Assembly: GCA_965220825.1 (NCBI GenBank)
Contig: OZ244839.1
Span: 1,302,001-1,366,000 of the forward strand
Reading direction: 5' to 3'
Source of the DNA: G965220825 sp965220825
GTDB taxonomy: Bacteria; Pseudomonadota; Alphaproteobacteria; UBA828
Length of the DNA: 64,000 bases
Shown: positions 27,599-35,843 of the stretch, piece after piece
Layout of the letters: each line of letters starts with the position of its first letter
Position numbering within the stretch: the first letter of the stretch is position 1
Position numbers and translations under genes: made by a program
Notes under the pieces: generated by a model
What the model was told of the DNA's origin: nothing
What the model saw: only the letters and a program-made list of their open reading frames with translations
The model's database searches: none

Positions 27599-28522
27599 AT
27601 GACCACGGCAGCAGTGATCGGCCTCGGAACCATGGGGCCCGGAATGGCGGCGACTCTCGCCCGCGGCGGGCTCACGGTGCGCGCCTTCGATACGATGCCC
27701 GACGCCCTCGAGAAGGCCCCCGGCATGGCGGCTTTGGCGTTCGGCGCGCTCGAGCGGCTCGGAACGCCCGACCGGGGCGGTGCGGACGCCATCAGCTACC
27801 ACGAAAGCCTCGCGGACGCGGTGGAAGGCGCGGACCTCGTGATCGAGACCGTGCCCGAGAAGCTTGAGATCAAGCTCGCCGTCTTCGCCGAGCTCGACAA
27901 GCTGGTCTCGCAATCCTGCATTCTGGCGTCCAACACGTCCGGCATTCCGGTGACCAAGCTGCAGGCCGGCAACTCGGCGCCGGGCCGGGTGGTGGGCATG
28001 CACTGGTCCAACCCGCCCTTCGTCATCCCCGTGATCGAGGTCATCGCCGGCGCGGAGACGGACCGGGAGACCGTGGACGGGATGGTGCGGACGGTGGAGG
28101 ACCTCAACCTGCTGCCCGTGGTGGTGAAGAAGGACGTGCCGGGCTTCGTGGAAAACCGCATCCTCTACGCCATCATGCGCGAGGCGTGCGACCTGGTAGA
28201 GAACGGCGTGATCGAGCCCGAGGGGCTCGACACCTGCGTCTCGTGGGGCATCGGATACAAGCTCGCCGTGGTGGGCCCCATGGCTCTGCTCGACATGGCG
28301 GGCCTCGACATCTACCAGGCCGTCGGCAGCTATCTGAATGCCGACCTCTGCAACCGGGGGGATGTGAGCCCCTACATCACCGAGAAGGCCGGACGCGGCG
28401 ACCTCGGCATGAAGACCGGGAGCGGCATCTTCTCCTACACACCGGAAGAGATCGAGGCGCTGCGGGCGAAGCGGGCCAAGCTGCTGGTGGCCACCCGCCG
28501 CGCGCTCGAAGAGCGCGGCTGA
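27599..28522 (+). CDS. 3-hydroxyacyl-CoA dehydrogenase-like NAD-binding protein
   Basis: 307-aa protein with the Rossmann start VIGLGTMGPGMAATLARGG. Then come ADLVIETVPEKLEIK, the catalytic-region SNTSGIPVTKL, and GMHWSNPPFVIPVIEVI, where His replaces the usual position in HFFNP. The C-terminal 3HCDH helical domain follows PGFVENRILYAIMREA. The substrate in this cluster is likely an acyl-CoA or a free beta-hydroxy acid. ATG at 27599 follows AAGGAGAG. It lies between the dioxygenase and the LVIVD protein. Confidence 0.88.
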   Translation: MTTAAVIGLGTMGPGMAATLARGGLTVRAFDTMPDALEKAPGMAALAFGALERLGTPDRGGADAISYHESLADAVEGADLVIETVPEKLEIKLAVFAELDKLVSQSCILASNTSGIPVTKLQAGNSAPGRVVGMHWSNPPFVIPVIEVIAGAETDRETVDGMVRTVEDLNLLPVVVKKDVPGFVENRILYAIMREACDLVENGVIEPEGLDTCVSWGIGYKLAVVGPMALLDMAGLDIYQAVGSYLNADLCNRGDVSPYITEKAGRGDLGMKTGSGIFSYTPEEIEALRAKRAKLLVATRRALEERG

Positions 28523-28561
28523 CACCGCACGCAGCACCCCGGATTCGAGGAGAGCGGCGCG

Positions 28562-29695
28562 ATGGCGGAGGCGCACGGCACGCGGCGCGTGGCGACGATC
28601 GACTGCCCGGGCGGCGGGCAGGTCTGGGTGGACGGCACCACGCTCTATATCGGCCATATGCGCCACCCTTCCGGCACCACCGTGGTCGACGTCGCGGATC
28701 CGGCCAGTCCGCGCATGCTGGCCCGGCTCGAAATGCCTGCCGGCTGGCATTCTCACAAGGTGCGCACCGCAAACGGGATCATGCTGGTCAATCACGAGCG
28801 TACGGACCCGAACGCCGCCGAGGAGTTCGGCGGCGGCCTCGGCATCTACGACGTGACGGCGCCCGCGCGGCCGCGGCTTTTGACCAAGTGGCGCACGGCG
28901 GGCAGGGGTGTCCACCGCTTCTCCTTCGATGGGCGCTACGCCTATATCTCCCCCACCGCCGGAGGCTATGTGGGCAATATCGTCATGATCCTGGACCTCG
29001 CCGACCCGGAGAAGCCGGTGGAGGTGGGCCGCTGGTGGATCCCCGGCCAGTGGGAAGCGGGGGGCGAAGACTATCCGTGGCGGGACTGGGTGCCGCCGCG
29101 CTGCCACCATCCGCTGCGCCTCGGCGACCGGCTCTATGTGAGCTACTGGCATCACGGGCTCTTCATTCTGGATATCGCGGACATGGCCCGGCCCAAGCTC
29201 GTCTCGAGCGTCAATACGAGCCCGGCCTTTCCCCACCCCACCCACACCTGCCTGCCCTTCCCCGACCCGCTCAGGGGCCGGCGGATCATGGTGGTGGCGG
29301 ACGAAGACGTGGCGAAGCTCTGGCCCGCCCCGCCCGCCTTCGCCTGGGTCTACGACATCACCGAGGAGCGCTGCCCGGTCCCCATTGCGACGATCCGCAC
29401 ACCGGGCGCCGACCCGGGCGGCGACCCCGAGCCGCCCATGACCGGCTGCCATCAGCCCTCGGACCGCTTCTGCGGCACGGTGGTGCCTTTCGCCTGGTTC
29501 GCACAGGGGCTTCGCCTGATCGATGTTTCGGATCCGTTCGAGCCGCGCGAGGTCGGGCACTATCTGCCCGATCCGCCGCCCGGCTGCGCGCGCGCCTCGT
29601 CCAACGACGTGACGGTGGACGACCGGGGACTGATCTATCTGATCGACCGCCAGCGCGGCGTGGACATCATCGAGACGGACCTGCTCCACCCCTAA
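28562..29695 (+). CDS. LVIVD-repeat beta-propeller-like protein
   Basis: 377-aa protein without a signal peptide. Repeats of the LVIVD type recur: TTVVDVADPASPRML, GIYDVTAPARPRLL, MILDLADPEKPVEV, FILDIADMARPKLV and LIDVSDPFEPREV. Such repeats fold as propeller blades. Rich in His/Trp between blades (HRFSF, PPRCHHPLR, YWHHGLF), which could hold a metal or ligand. Its enzymatic role is unknown; operon position suggests a part in the same catabolic route. Forty bases follow the dehydrogenase gene. Confidence 0.7.
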   Translation: MAEAHGTRRVATIDCPGGGQVWVDGTTLYIGHMRHPSGTTVVDVADPASPRMLARLEMPAGWHSHKVRTANGIMLVNHERTDPNAAEEFGGGLGIYDVTAPARPRLLTKWRTAGRGVHRFSFDGRYAYISPTAGGYVGNIVMILDLADPEKPVEVGRWWIPGQWEAGGEDYPWRDWVPPRCHHPLRLGDRLYVSYWHHGLFILDIADMARPKLVSSVNTSPAFPHPTHTCLPFPDPLRGRRIMVVADEDVAKLWPAPPAFAWVYDITEERCPVPIATIRTPGADPGGDPEPPMTGCHQPSDRFCGTVVPFAWFAQGLRLIDVSDPFEPREVGHYLPDPPPGCARASSNDVTVDDRGLIYLIDRQRGVDIIETDLLHP

Positions 29696-29724
29696 AACCC
29701 GACCCGACACACCGAGGAGACGCC

Positions 29725-30204
29725 ATGAGTTCCAAGACCACCGCCACGCCCGAGAACGCGCTTACCGCGCAGGAGATCGACGACCGGCTCGCGGCAAGCA
29801 CGCTGGCCCGGCTGGCAAGCTACCGCGAAGACGGCGCGATCCACCTGACGCCCATCTGGTTCGACTGGAACGGCACGGAATTCCGCCTCACCCTCGGAGC
29901 GGGCCGTATCCACCTGAAGAACCTGTCGCAGGATTCGCGGGTCTCCATCCTGATCGACCGCGACCCCCGGGTGGACGAGGCTGCCCAAGGCCTCGGCGCC
30001 GGCGCATGGGCCATCATGTGCCGGGGCAAGGCGACGCTTTCCCGCGATCCGGCACTCGTCGACGAGGTGACCCGCGCCGTGCTCAAGAAGGCCCTGGGCC
30101 CCGAGGACGCGGACAAATACGCCGAACCCGTCATGGCGGAGGGCCGCACCATCGTCACCATCACGCCCGAGGACTGGCTTACCTGGGACTACAACAAGGC
30201 GTAG
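29725..30204 (+). CDS. Pyridoxamine 5'-phosphate oxidase-family protein
   Basis: 159-aa split-barrel flavin-binding protein of the PPOX/F420-binding class. Typical features are the N-terminal STLARLASYREDGAIHLTPI strand pair, FDWNGTEFRLTLG, RIHLKNLSQDSRVSILIDR, and the CRGKATL turn. Such proteins bind FMN, F420 or heme-type cofactors; which one cannot be decided here. ATG at 29725 follows GAGGAGACGCC. It is probably the fourth gene of the catabolic operon; a paired palindromic repeat lies right behind it and may end this transcript. Confidence 0.78.
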   Translation: MSSKTTATPENALTAQEIDDRLAASTLARLASYREDGAIHLTPIWFDWNGTEFRLTLGAGRIHLKNLSQDSRVSILIDRDPRVDEAAQGLGAGAWAIMCRGKATLSRDPALVDEVTRAVLKKALGPEDADKYAEPVMAEGRTIVTITPEDWLTWDYNKA

Positions 30205-30218
30205 CCTCTCATCTGTTT

Positions 30219-30291
30219 GGTGCGCGGGTCTTAGGGCCCGCATTTTTCTTCCCGAAAAACAACAACATGCGGGCCTGGAGACCCGCGCACC
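30219..30291. repeat. Paired head-to-head palindromic repeat, locus 3
   Basis: The left unit (30219-30242) is a mutated inverse copy with TCTTAGGG instead of TCTCCAGG in its loop. The right unit (30268-30291) matches the standard core. The 25-base spacer is T-rich then A-rich, so either direction reads as a hairpin followed by Ts. It sits 15 bases after the PPOX-type gene. Confidence 0.85.
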
Positions 30292-30402
30292 GAAAAACCA
30301 CGGGAATTCTTCGCCACGCCCCGATAGTGGAAAGGCGCTCCGAGTGTGGCTATAGTCGGTGGGCGTCGACATGGAGGCGCAAAGCGGGAGGGAGAAAGAG
30401 CA

Positions 30403-30825
30403 ATGCGACCGAACATTCCCGAAGAGACCGGCATTCAACTGGACCAGGGCCGCGCGTCGACGGACGATTTCATCACCCGCACCTATGTGCTGCCCCTGCT
30501 CACCGATCCCGAGACCCGCGAGCGGCTCATCGAGGAGCACCGGAACAACCCCATCGGCAAGCCCGGCAAGGCCGGCAAGAACGCCGTGGGCCACAGCCCG
30601 GACCTCATCACCGTCATCGACAAGCTGCGGCGTGCGCCCATGACCGGGAAATATGTCCGCGTGTGCGCCAAGCCGCATGAGGAATACCGCATCGGGATCA
30701 CCTCCGGCGTAAGGGGCCGGCCGGTGAAGCTTCTCGACGAGACCTATCCCAGCGAGGACGCCTGCGAACACGCGATCTTCGTCAAGCGGATCAACGACCT
30801 TCTCGCCCTCTACGGCATGGGTTGA
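30403..30825 (+). CDS. N,N-dimethylformamidase small-subunit-like protein
   Basis: 140-aa protein directly upstream of the dimethylformamidase-like large subunit. From memory of the Paracoccus small subunit, three segments correspond: RLIEEHRNNPIGKPG, the YVRVCAKPHEEYRIG strand, and the C-terminal EDACEHAIFVKRINDLLA helix. The known enzyme is a complex of small and large chains, so this is the likely partner. ATG at 30403 follows GGAGAAAG. A shorter relative of its C-terminal module lies downstream at 33273. The assignment needs an alignment. Confidence 0.72.
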   Translation: MRPNIPEETGIQLDQGRASTDDFITRTYVLPLLTDPETRERLIEEHRNNPIGKPGKAGKNAVGHSPDLITVIDKLRRAPMTGKYVRVCAKPHEEYRIGITSGVRGRPVKLLDETYPSEDACEHAIFVKRINDLLALYGMG

Positions 30826-30901
30826 GCAGCCGGGTACAGATACCGAGGCGTAACGGCCGAAACCTCGGGGATGCAAAGGAAATACGGGGAGTACACACGA
30901 C

Positions 30902-33250
30902 ATGCTGCGGATCACCGGTTATAGCGACCGCTATTCCATTCGTCCGGGAGACGAGATCAAGTTCTACGTGAATTCGGAACAGGGCGAGTCCTACGACGCG
31001 AAGCTCGTCCGTCTCATCCATGGCGATACCAACCCGGACGGCCCCGGCTACAAGGAGGAGGAGATCGACGCCCCCTTCGACCGGACCTATGACGGGCGGA
31101 ACCAGAAGATTCACGGCGGCTCCTATGTCGTCGTACCCGACGACCGGCGTTTCGCTGTCGAGAGCTTCACCCTCCAGGCTTTCATCTTCCCCACCACGCC
31201 CACCAAGGGCGTCCAGGGCATCCTCACCAAATGGGTGGGCGACAAGGGATATGGCCTCTTCGTGGACGAGAACGCGAATCTCGCGGTCTGCATCGGCGAC
31301 GGGAAGACGGTCCGCACGGTGGCGAGCGGCAAGCCGCTGCTCCGCAAGGTGTGGTATCTCGCCGCAGCCTCCTACGACGCGGCGACCGGCGAGGTGCGGC
31401 TCTATCAGGAGCCGGTGGTGACCTCGGCCAATGGCGGCCTCGGCATGGCGCTCCTGTATCCGGCGGACGAGACGGCCGCCGAGGTCTCCGGCAAAAGCGA
31501 CATCGCGCCGGGGGCGAACGATGCGCCCTTCCTCATGGCGGCCTCCACCGCGGCCTCCGATTCCGGACGCTCGATCTGCGGCGCCCATTACAAGGAGGCG
31601 TCGAGCCCGGTGGAGCTGCCGGAGCAATGCCACACCTATAACGGCAAGATCGACCGCCCGAGGCTCTCCTGCGCGGCACTCGACAAGAACGAGATCGACG
31701 CGCTCGCCCGTGGCTTCAAGGGCTGCGCCGCCGACCTCCGCCGCAAGGTGGTGGGCGCCTGGGACTTCCAGGCCAACATCACCGACAACATCGCCTCCAC
31801 GCACATCCTCGACACGTCGCCCGCTCTGCTGCACGGCCACGCCATCAACCTGCCGGCCCGCGGCATGACCGGATACAACTGGACGGGCGACGAGATCGTC
31901 TATCACCATGCGCCGGAGGAATATGGCGCGATCCACTTCCATGACGACGATATCGACGACGCCCGGTGGGATGTGGACTTCACCTTCACGGCGCCCGAGG
32001 GGCTGAAGAGCGGCTTCTACGCGGCGAGGCTCCGCATCGGCGGGGAGGAATCCTCGGCCACCGAGGACTATATCCCCTTCGTCGTGCGCCCGCCCAAGGA
32101 CAAGCCCTCGGCGCGGCTCGCCGTCATCATCCCGACCAACAGCTACCTTGCCTACTCCAACGACAATCTGGCGACCAACTCGGTGGTGGCGCAGCTTCTT
32201 GCCGGCAAGGTCCCGATCATGCAGGCGTCGGACCTCTATCTGAACGAGCATCGGGAATACGGGCTTTCCACCTATTCGCTCCATTCGGACGGCAGCGGCG
32301 TGTGCTATTCGTCGCGGCTCCGGCCGATCCTCAACATGCGGCCGAAATACCGCCACTGGCTCTCGCCCTCGCTCTGGCAGCTCAATGGCGACCTGCACCT
32401 CACCGACTGGCTCGAGGCGGTGGGCCTCGACTACGACCTGCACACGGACGAGGATCTGGACCGGGAGGGCGTGGACCTCCTCAACCAGTACCGGGTGGTG
32501 CTGACGGGCTCGCACCCGGAATATTCGTCCGAGAGCATGATCGACGCCTATGAGGCCTATCAGCATCAGGGCGGGCGCTGGCTCTATCTCGGCGCCGACG
32601 GCTTCTACTGGTGCAGCCAGTACCACCCGGACAACGGCAACATCATCGAGGTGCGCAAGGGCGAGGCGGGCACCCGCGCCTGGACCGCCAATCCGGGCGA
32701 ATACAACAACGCCTTCGACGGGAAGTTCGGCGGCATGTGGCGGGCGCGCGGGCGCATCCCGAGCAAGGTCTGCGGCCTCACCTTCACGGCCTATGGCTTC
32801 GACGTCTCCTCCTATTACAAGCGCGAGCCGGACAGCTTCCGCGGCGAGTGCGAATGGATCTTCAAGGGCGTCGGCGACGACGAGGTCATCGGCGATTTCG
32901 GCCTGGTAGGCGGCGGCGCCGCAGGGCTCGAACTCGACCGCTACGACCTCGAGTTCGGCACGCCGCACAACGGCTACCTGCTGGCGCGCTCGGAGGGCCA
33001 CACGGACCTGATGCTCCAGGTCAATGAGGAGATCCACTTCGCCTGCCGCGGCTATTACGGCGGCGGTCACGAGAACCCGCAGGTGCGGGCGGACATGATC
33101 TACTACAAGACGCCGAACGACGGCGCGGTGTTCGCCCCCGGCTCGCTGGTGTGGTGCGGGAGCCTCTCCCACAACAATTACGAAAACAACGTCTCCTACA
33201 TCATGCAGAACGTGATCAACGGCTTCCTGAAGGACGGGCCGCTCCCTTAA
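30902..33250 (+). CDS. N,N-dimethylformamidase large-subunit-like protein
   Basis: 782-aa cytoplasmic protein. The N-terminal part (SIRPGDEIKFYV; residues 80-270 LamG/jelly-roll-like) and the C-terminal amidohydrolase-like half match the large chain of DMFase. That enzyme hydrolyses N,N-dimethylformamide to dimethylamine and formate and uses mononuclear iron held by two Tyr and one Glu. Candidate ligands are Tyr415/418 (TNSYLAYSND), Tyr453/458 (REYGLSTY) and Glu540 (TGSHPEYSS). The C-terminal SHNNYENNVSYIMQNVINGF resembles such proteins too. Distant members may hydrolyse other amides. Confidence 0.82.
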   Translation: MLRITGYSDRYSIRPGDEIKFYVNSEQGESYDAKLVRLIHGDTNPDGPGYKEEEIDAPFDRTYDGRNQKIHGGSYVVVPDDRRFAVESFTLQAFIFPTTPTKGVQGILTKWVGDKGYGLFVDENANLAVCIGDGKTVRTVASGKPLLRKVWYLAAASYDAATGEVRLYQEPVVTSANGGLGMALLYPADETAAEVSGKSDIAPGANDAPFLMAASTAASDSGRSICGAHYKEASSPVELPEQCHTYNGKIDRPRLSCAALDKNEIDALARGFKGCAADLRRKVVGAWDFQANITDNIASTHILDTSPALLHGHAINLPARGMTGYNWTGDEIVYHHAPEEYGAIHFHDDDIDDARWDVDFTFTAPEGLKSGFYAARLRIGGEESSATEDYIPFVVRPPKDKPSARLAVIIPTNSYLAYSNDNLATNSVVAQLLAGKVPIMQASDLYLNEHREYGLSTYSLHSDGSGVCYSSRLRPILNMRPKYRHWLSPSLWQLNGDLHLTDWLEAVGLDYDLHTDEDLDREGVDLLNQYRVVLTGSHPEYSSESMIDAYEAYQHQGGRWLYLGADGFYWCSQYHPDNGNIIEVRKGEAGTRAWTANPGEYNNAFDGKFGGMWRARGRIPSKVCGLTFTAYGFDVSSYYKREPDSFRGECEWIFKGVGDDEVIGDFGLVGGGAAGLELDRYDLEFGTPHNGYLLARSEGHTDLMLQVNEEIHFACRGYYGGGHENPQVRADMIYYKTPNDGAVFAPGSLVWCGSLSHNNYENNVSYIMQNVINGFLKDGPLP

Positions 33251-33272
33251 GGGGCGGCCTCGCCTCGGGGCG

Positions 33273-33653
33273 GTGGAACGGGCGGTGAGCCTTTCCGACA
33301 AGACCCGCAGCTCCTTGATGCCCATGGTCATGCCGCCGGTGGGCAAGAAGATGCTGCCGACCCGCGCGCAGTCCAACGCACTCGAGGACGCGCTGCTGGG
33401 AGGGCTCGACCCGGACAAGCTCAACGACCTTTCGGAGGTCCTGTTCGCGCTCAACAGCCACAAGCTCGGGCCCATCCCCGGCTTCTATGTGGTGGTCTGC
33501 ACCAAGCCGGACGAGGAGTGGTGCGTTGGCCAGCTCTCCGCCGACCGCGCGAAGCCGCTCATCATGTTCGAAGACATGCGCTACGCCTCCGCCGATGACG
33601 CCCAACGGGCCGCCGAGGCGCTCAAGGCGGAGGACGAGCCGGAGCACGGATAG
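33273..33653 (+). CDS. Second DMFase small-subunit-like protein (paralogue)
   Basis: 126-aa protein 22 bases after the large subunit. Its middle part GFYVVVCTKPDEEWCVGQLS aligns by eye with GKYVRVCAKPHEEYRIGITS of the upstream small subunit, and SADDAQRAAEALKAEDE with its C-terminal SEDACEHAIFVKRINDL. The N-terminal ~70 residues differ. The start is GTG at 33273 or GTG at 33285. A large subunit with two different small-subunit-like genes is unusual. It could replace, regulate or stabilise the first one. Confidence 0.6.
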   Translation: MERAVSLSDKTRSSLMPMVMPPVGKKMLPTRAQSNALEDALLGGLDPDKLNDLSEVLFALNSHKLGPIPGFYVVVCTKPDEEWCVGQLSADRAKPLIMFEDMRYASADDAQRAAEALKAEDEPEHG

Positions 33654-33665
33654 AACGCTTACAGG

Positions 33666-33741
33666 TTTGGTGCGCGGGTCTCCAGGCCCGCACTTTTTTC
33701 GAAAAACAACAAAATGCGGGCCTGGAGACCCGCGCACCAAA
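33666..33741. terminator. Paired head-to-head palindromic repeat, locus 4, likely bidirectional terminator
   Basis: Two complete inverse units (33669-33692 and 33715-33738) extended by TTT and AAA to form a 76-base palindrome. Each hairpin is followed by T-rich sequence in its own direction (CTTTTTTCG on plus, ATTTTGTTG on minus). It lies exactly between two convergent genes, 13 bases after one stop and 10 before the other. Confidence 0.75.
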
Positions 33742-33751
33742 AAAAGAGCGC

Positions 33752-34408
33752 CTATTCGTCGGCCCTGACGTCGAAATCCATTTCGATCGAGTCGCAGTCC
33801 GCGAGCGTGCGCCTGAGCGCGGCGGCTTCGCGCCGGTCCATGACGAGACCATATTTGAACTTCACGACGATCACGCGGGCGGCGAACCAGCACCGGTTCT
33901 CGCGCGGCAGCCACTCGCCGGCGTCCCTTGCACATTTGCCGCCTTCCCCGCATCGGTTCACGTCGGGCGCCGCCAGCGTGAGGTTGAGGAGATCCTCCGC
34001 GAAGCGCCGGCGATCCTCGCGGTCCGAACGGCACAGCCCGCTGTCATGGGCTTCGCGAAGGGAGACGATGTGCTCGATGTCGGTCTTTCGCACGGTGGAA
34101 AAGACGCGCCCCGTATAGGGTCCGAAAATCCTGCCGCCCATCCGGCTCACGATATCGCCCTCCAGGCCGGGGGCGTAGGGGTAGTCCCCGCGCTCATAGG
34201 GCGCGCAGTGATGCTCGTCGGCTGCGGCTTCGGCGGCCGGCGCGGGATGGACCTGGGTCAGGACGACGACACAGAGCGCGAGCGCGGCCGTCGGAACCGC
34301 GAACCGCAAGCACGGCCGCCACCGGCCGGCACTCTCGCCGAAGGGTTCAAGCGTTCGAACGGCACGGCGAAGTGTCTCGCGCCAGATCGCAAATAAATTT
34401 CGCAGCAA
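33752..34408 (-). CDS. Exported HNH nuclease-like protein (GmrSD C-terminal/DUF1524 type)
   Basis: 218-aa protein. One hydrophobic segment at about residues 35-57 (LRFAVPTAALALCVVVLTQV) is a signal anchor or signal peptide, placing the rest outside the cytoplasm. The body has an HNH-like site: TDIEHIVSLREAHDSGLC, then DLLNLTLAAPDVNR, with Asp/His-Asn-Asn as in DUF1524 nucleases. Four Cys (CAPY, GLCRSD, NRCGEGGKCARD) could form disulphides. Possible roles are extracellular DNA use or defence; none is proven. AT-rich DNA precedes it. Confidence 0.68.
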   Translation of the reverse strand: MLRNLFAIWRETLRRAVRTLEPFGESAGRWRPCLRFAVPTAALALCVVVLTQVHPAPAAEAAADEHHCAPYERGDYPYAPGLEGDIVSRMGGRIFGPYTGRVFSTVRKTDIEHIVSLREAHDSGLCRSDREDRRRFAEDLLNLTLAAPDVNRCGEGGKCARDAGEWLPRENRCWFAARVIVVKFKYGLVMDRREAAALRRTLADCDSIEMDFDVRADE

Positions 34409-34526
34409 TCGAATTTTTCTCTTCGTCTATCCATAGAACACGAAATGAAACTAGCATTTTTGGGCGAACCCCAGAAATTTTCCCAAATAATTGGCGGTTT
34501 CATTTGCGGAAGACACAGGCAGCCAT

Positions 34527-34554
34527 GGTGCGCGGGCCTGGAGGCCCGCGCACC
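34527..34554. repeat. REP-like palindromic repeat, solo copy 5
   Basis: Arms GGTGCGCGGGCC and its complement, here with a fully symmetric core (CCTGGAGG instead of CCTGGAGA). It lies 24 bases before the first 163-bp direct repeat and 118 bases upstream of the HNH gene start. Confidence 0.85.
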
Positions 34555-34578
34555 ACCTTCTGCGTGGGAGCCTGAGCC

Positions 34579-34741
34579 GCCTACGTGGTGTAGGTGCGGC
34601 GTTTGACGAGGCGGCCGCGGCCGGGTTCGGCGAGGACCTTGCCATCGTCCACGATTATTTCGCCGCGGGAGAGCGTCATCACCGGCCAGCCGGTGACCTC
34701 GAAGCCCTCATGCAGCTCCCAGTCCTGCCTCGAATGCATGT
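34579..34741 (-). pseudogene. Displaced copy of the hydantoinase gene 3' end (direct repeat, left)
   Basis: 163 bases matching 35844-36006 with only three mismatches (about 98% identical). It encodes the last 52 residues of the hydantoinase, from MHSRQDWELH to the stop. The rest of the gene is missing; the sequence beyond 34741 is unrelated. No start is evident, so this is a dead 3' fragment. It forms the left boundary of an inserted AT-rich segment. Confidence 0.9.
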
Positions 34742-34871
34742 GGCCAAGACCACTTCGCCCGATGCTTGCCAAAGCCCCAAGGGAGGAGAAGATGAAAAGA
34801 GCCGCCTGAGTCAGCCCCCAGGAGCGCCGACTGTCAGCCAATTACCCTATCTGTACAACCAGACCAGTGAG

Positions 34872-35672
34872 CTATCTCTGTCGAAACAGTTCTCTGCTGC
34901 CTCGAACCACCGTAAGGCAGTCGCAAAGCTTCTCTGACACCGAGTTTGGCGTCAGGGTATCTCGATCAGGATAATGAAAATGCACGCCGATGTGAAATTT
35001 CAGCTTCGAATATTGTTTCGTATCGTTGGCATTTGGAGTGACCATGTTCTTTAGAATCACCATATCTTTCTGGATTATTCCTCTAAATAACCTTAATTTA
35101 CGTTGCTTTGCGCCCGGTATTTTCGGAGAATAAATTTGGTCACGCACAGGATGTTTAATATTTTCCATCACCGCTGCGATAAGATTTATATGTCTGTGTT
35201 TATCGATATTGCAAAGTTCTCGCAGATGCGCAAAACCCGAAGTATCATTAATGAATTGTCCACAACCGGAGGGATTGAAGGGCTGCAAGGAGCGAATAAT
35301 ACCTATGTCATTTTTCGCAACGCCTTTCACGCTTTTCGGAGTTTGGTTGCTCTGCCATTTCCTTTCCTCATCCACAATGGGGAATTGGTTGGCTTTCGTT
35401 GGCGTATTTCCATTGACAAGGACGAGTTGCCACACCAGATGGTCGAGTGCCGATCGTAAATTGTAGAGAATTTCCCCTGCCCGAATCGACCATTCAATTG
35501 GAGCTTCCGGCGTCGCGCCGCGATAGACCCACTTCTGCTCGCCGGTATTATTGTCAATTTCGGGGGCTATCTCCTTTATAATGCCGTCACAGAATTTTTC
35601 AATATCTGCGCTGAGCGCCGTCACTTGGCCACTCGCGCGTTTGATTTTTGCGTCGATCCCCCTGAAGTCCAT
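34872..35672 (-). CDS. Hypothetical protein on AT-rich inserted segment
   Basis: 266-aa protein of no recognised function, lying between the two 163-bp repeats. Base and codon use are clearly more AT-rich than every neighbour (many AAT, ATA, AAA codons), a sign of transfer. The N-terminus is helical (KIKRASGQVTALSADIEKF), followed by RAGEILYNLRSALDHLVWQL and, later, HLRELCNIDKHRHINL. That pattern recurs in uncharacterised proteins of bacteria and phages; a HEPN-like fold is possible but not shown. ATG at 35672 or GTG at 35675. No integrase accompanies it. Confidence 0.75.
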   Translation of the reverse strand: MDFRGIDAKIKRASGQVTALSADIEKFCDGIIKEIAPEIDNNTGEQKWVYRGATPEAPIEWSIRAGEILYNLRSALDHLVWQLVLVNGNTPTKANQFPIVDEERKWQSNQTPKSVKGVAKNDIGIIRSLQPFNPSGCGQFINDTSGFAHLRELCNIDKHRHINLIAAVMENIKHPVRDQIYSPKIPGAKQRKLRLFRGIIQKDMVILKNMVTPNANDTKQYSKLKFHIGVHFHYPDRDTLTPNSVSEKLCDCLTVVRGSRELFRQR

Positions 35673-35843
35673 CACGACTCTATCTCCGCCATATTGATCG
35701 CCAACAACTCTGTCAACGGCTCGTTTGATACCGGCTCCAGGCCGCCGTCTGCGCGTCCCTTTCGGCCGGAGCGCGCAATGTCCCGGCGCAACGGCGCCAA
35801 GGGTCTCGACACGGTTCTGGCGTGCGGGGCGGAGCGGCCACCG

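Noticed and set aside
30231..30434. Short frames over palindromic repeats reading like ARVSRPA or CGPGDPRT
   Set aside because: These recur wherever the repeat is crossed; they translate the repeat and are not genes.
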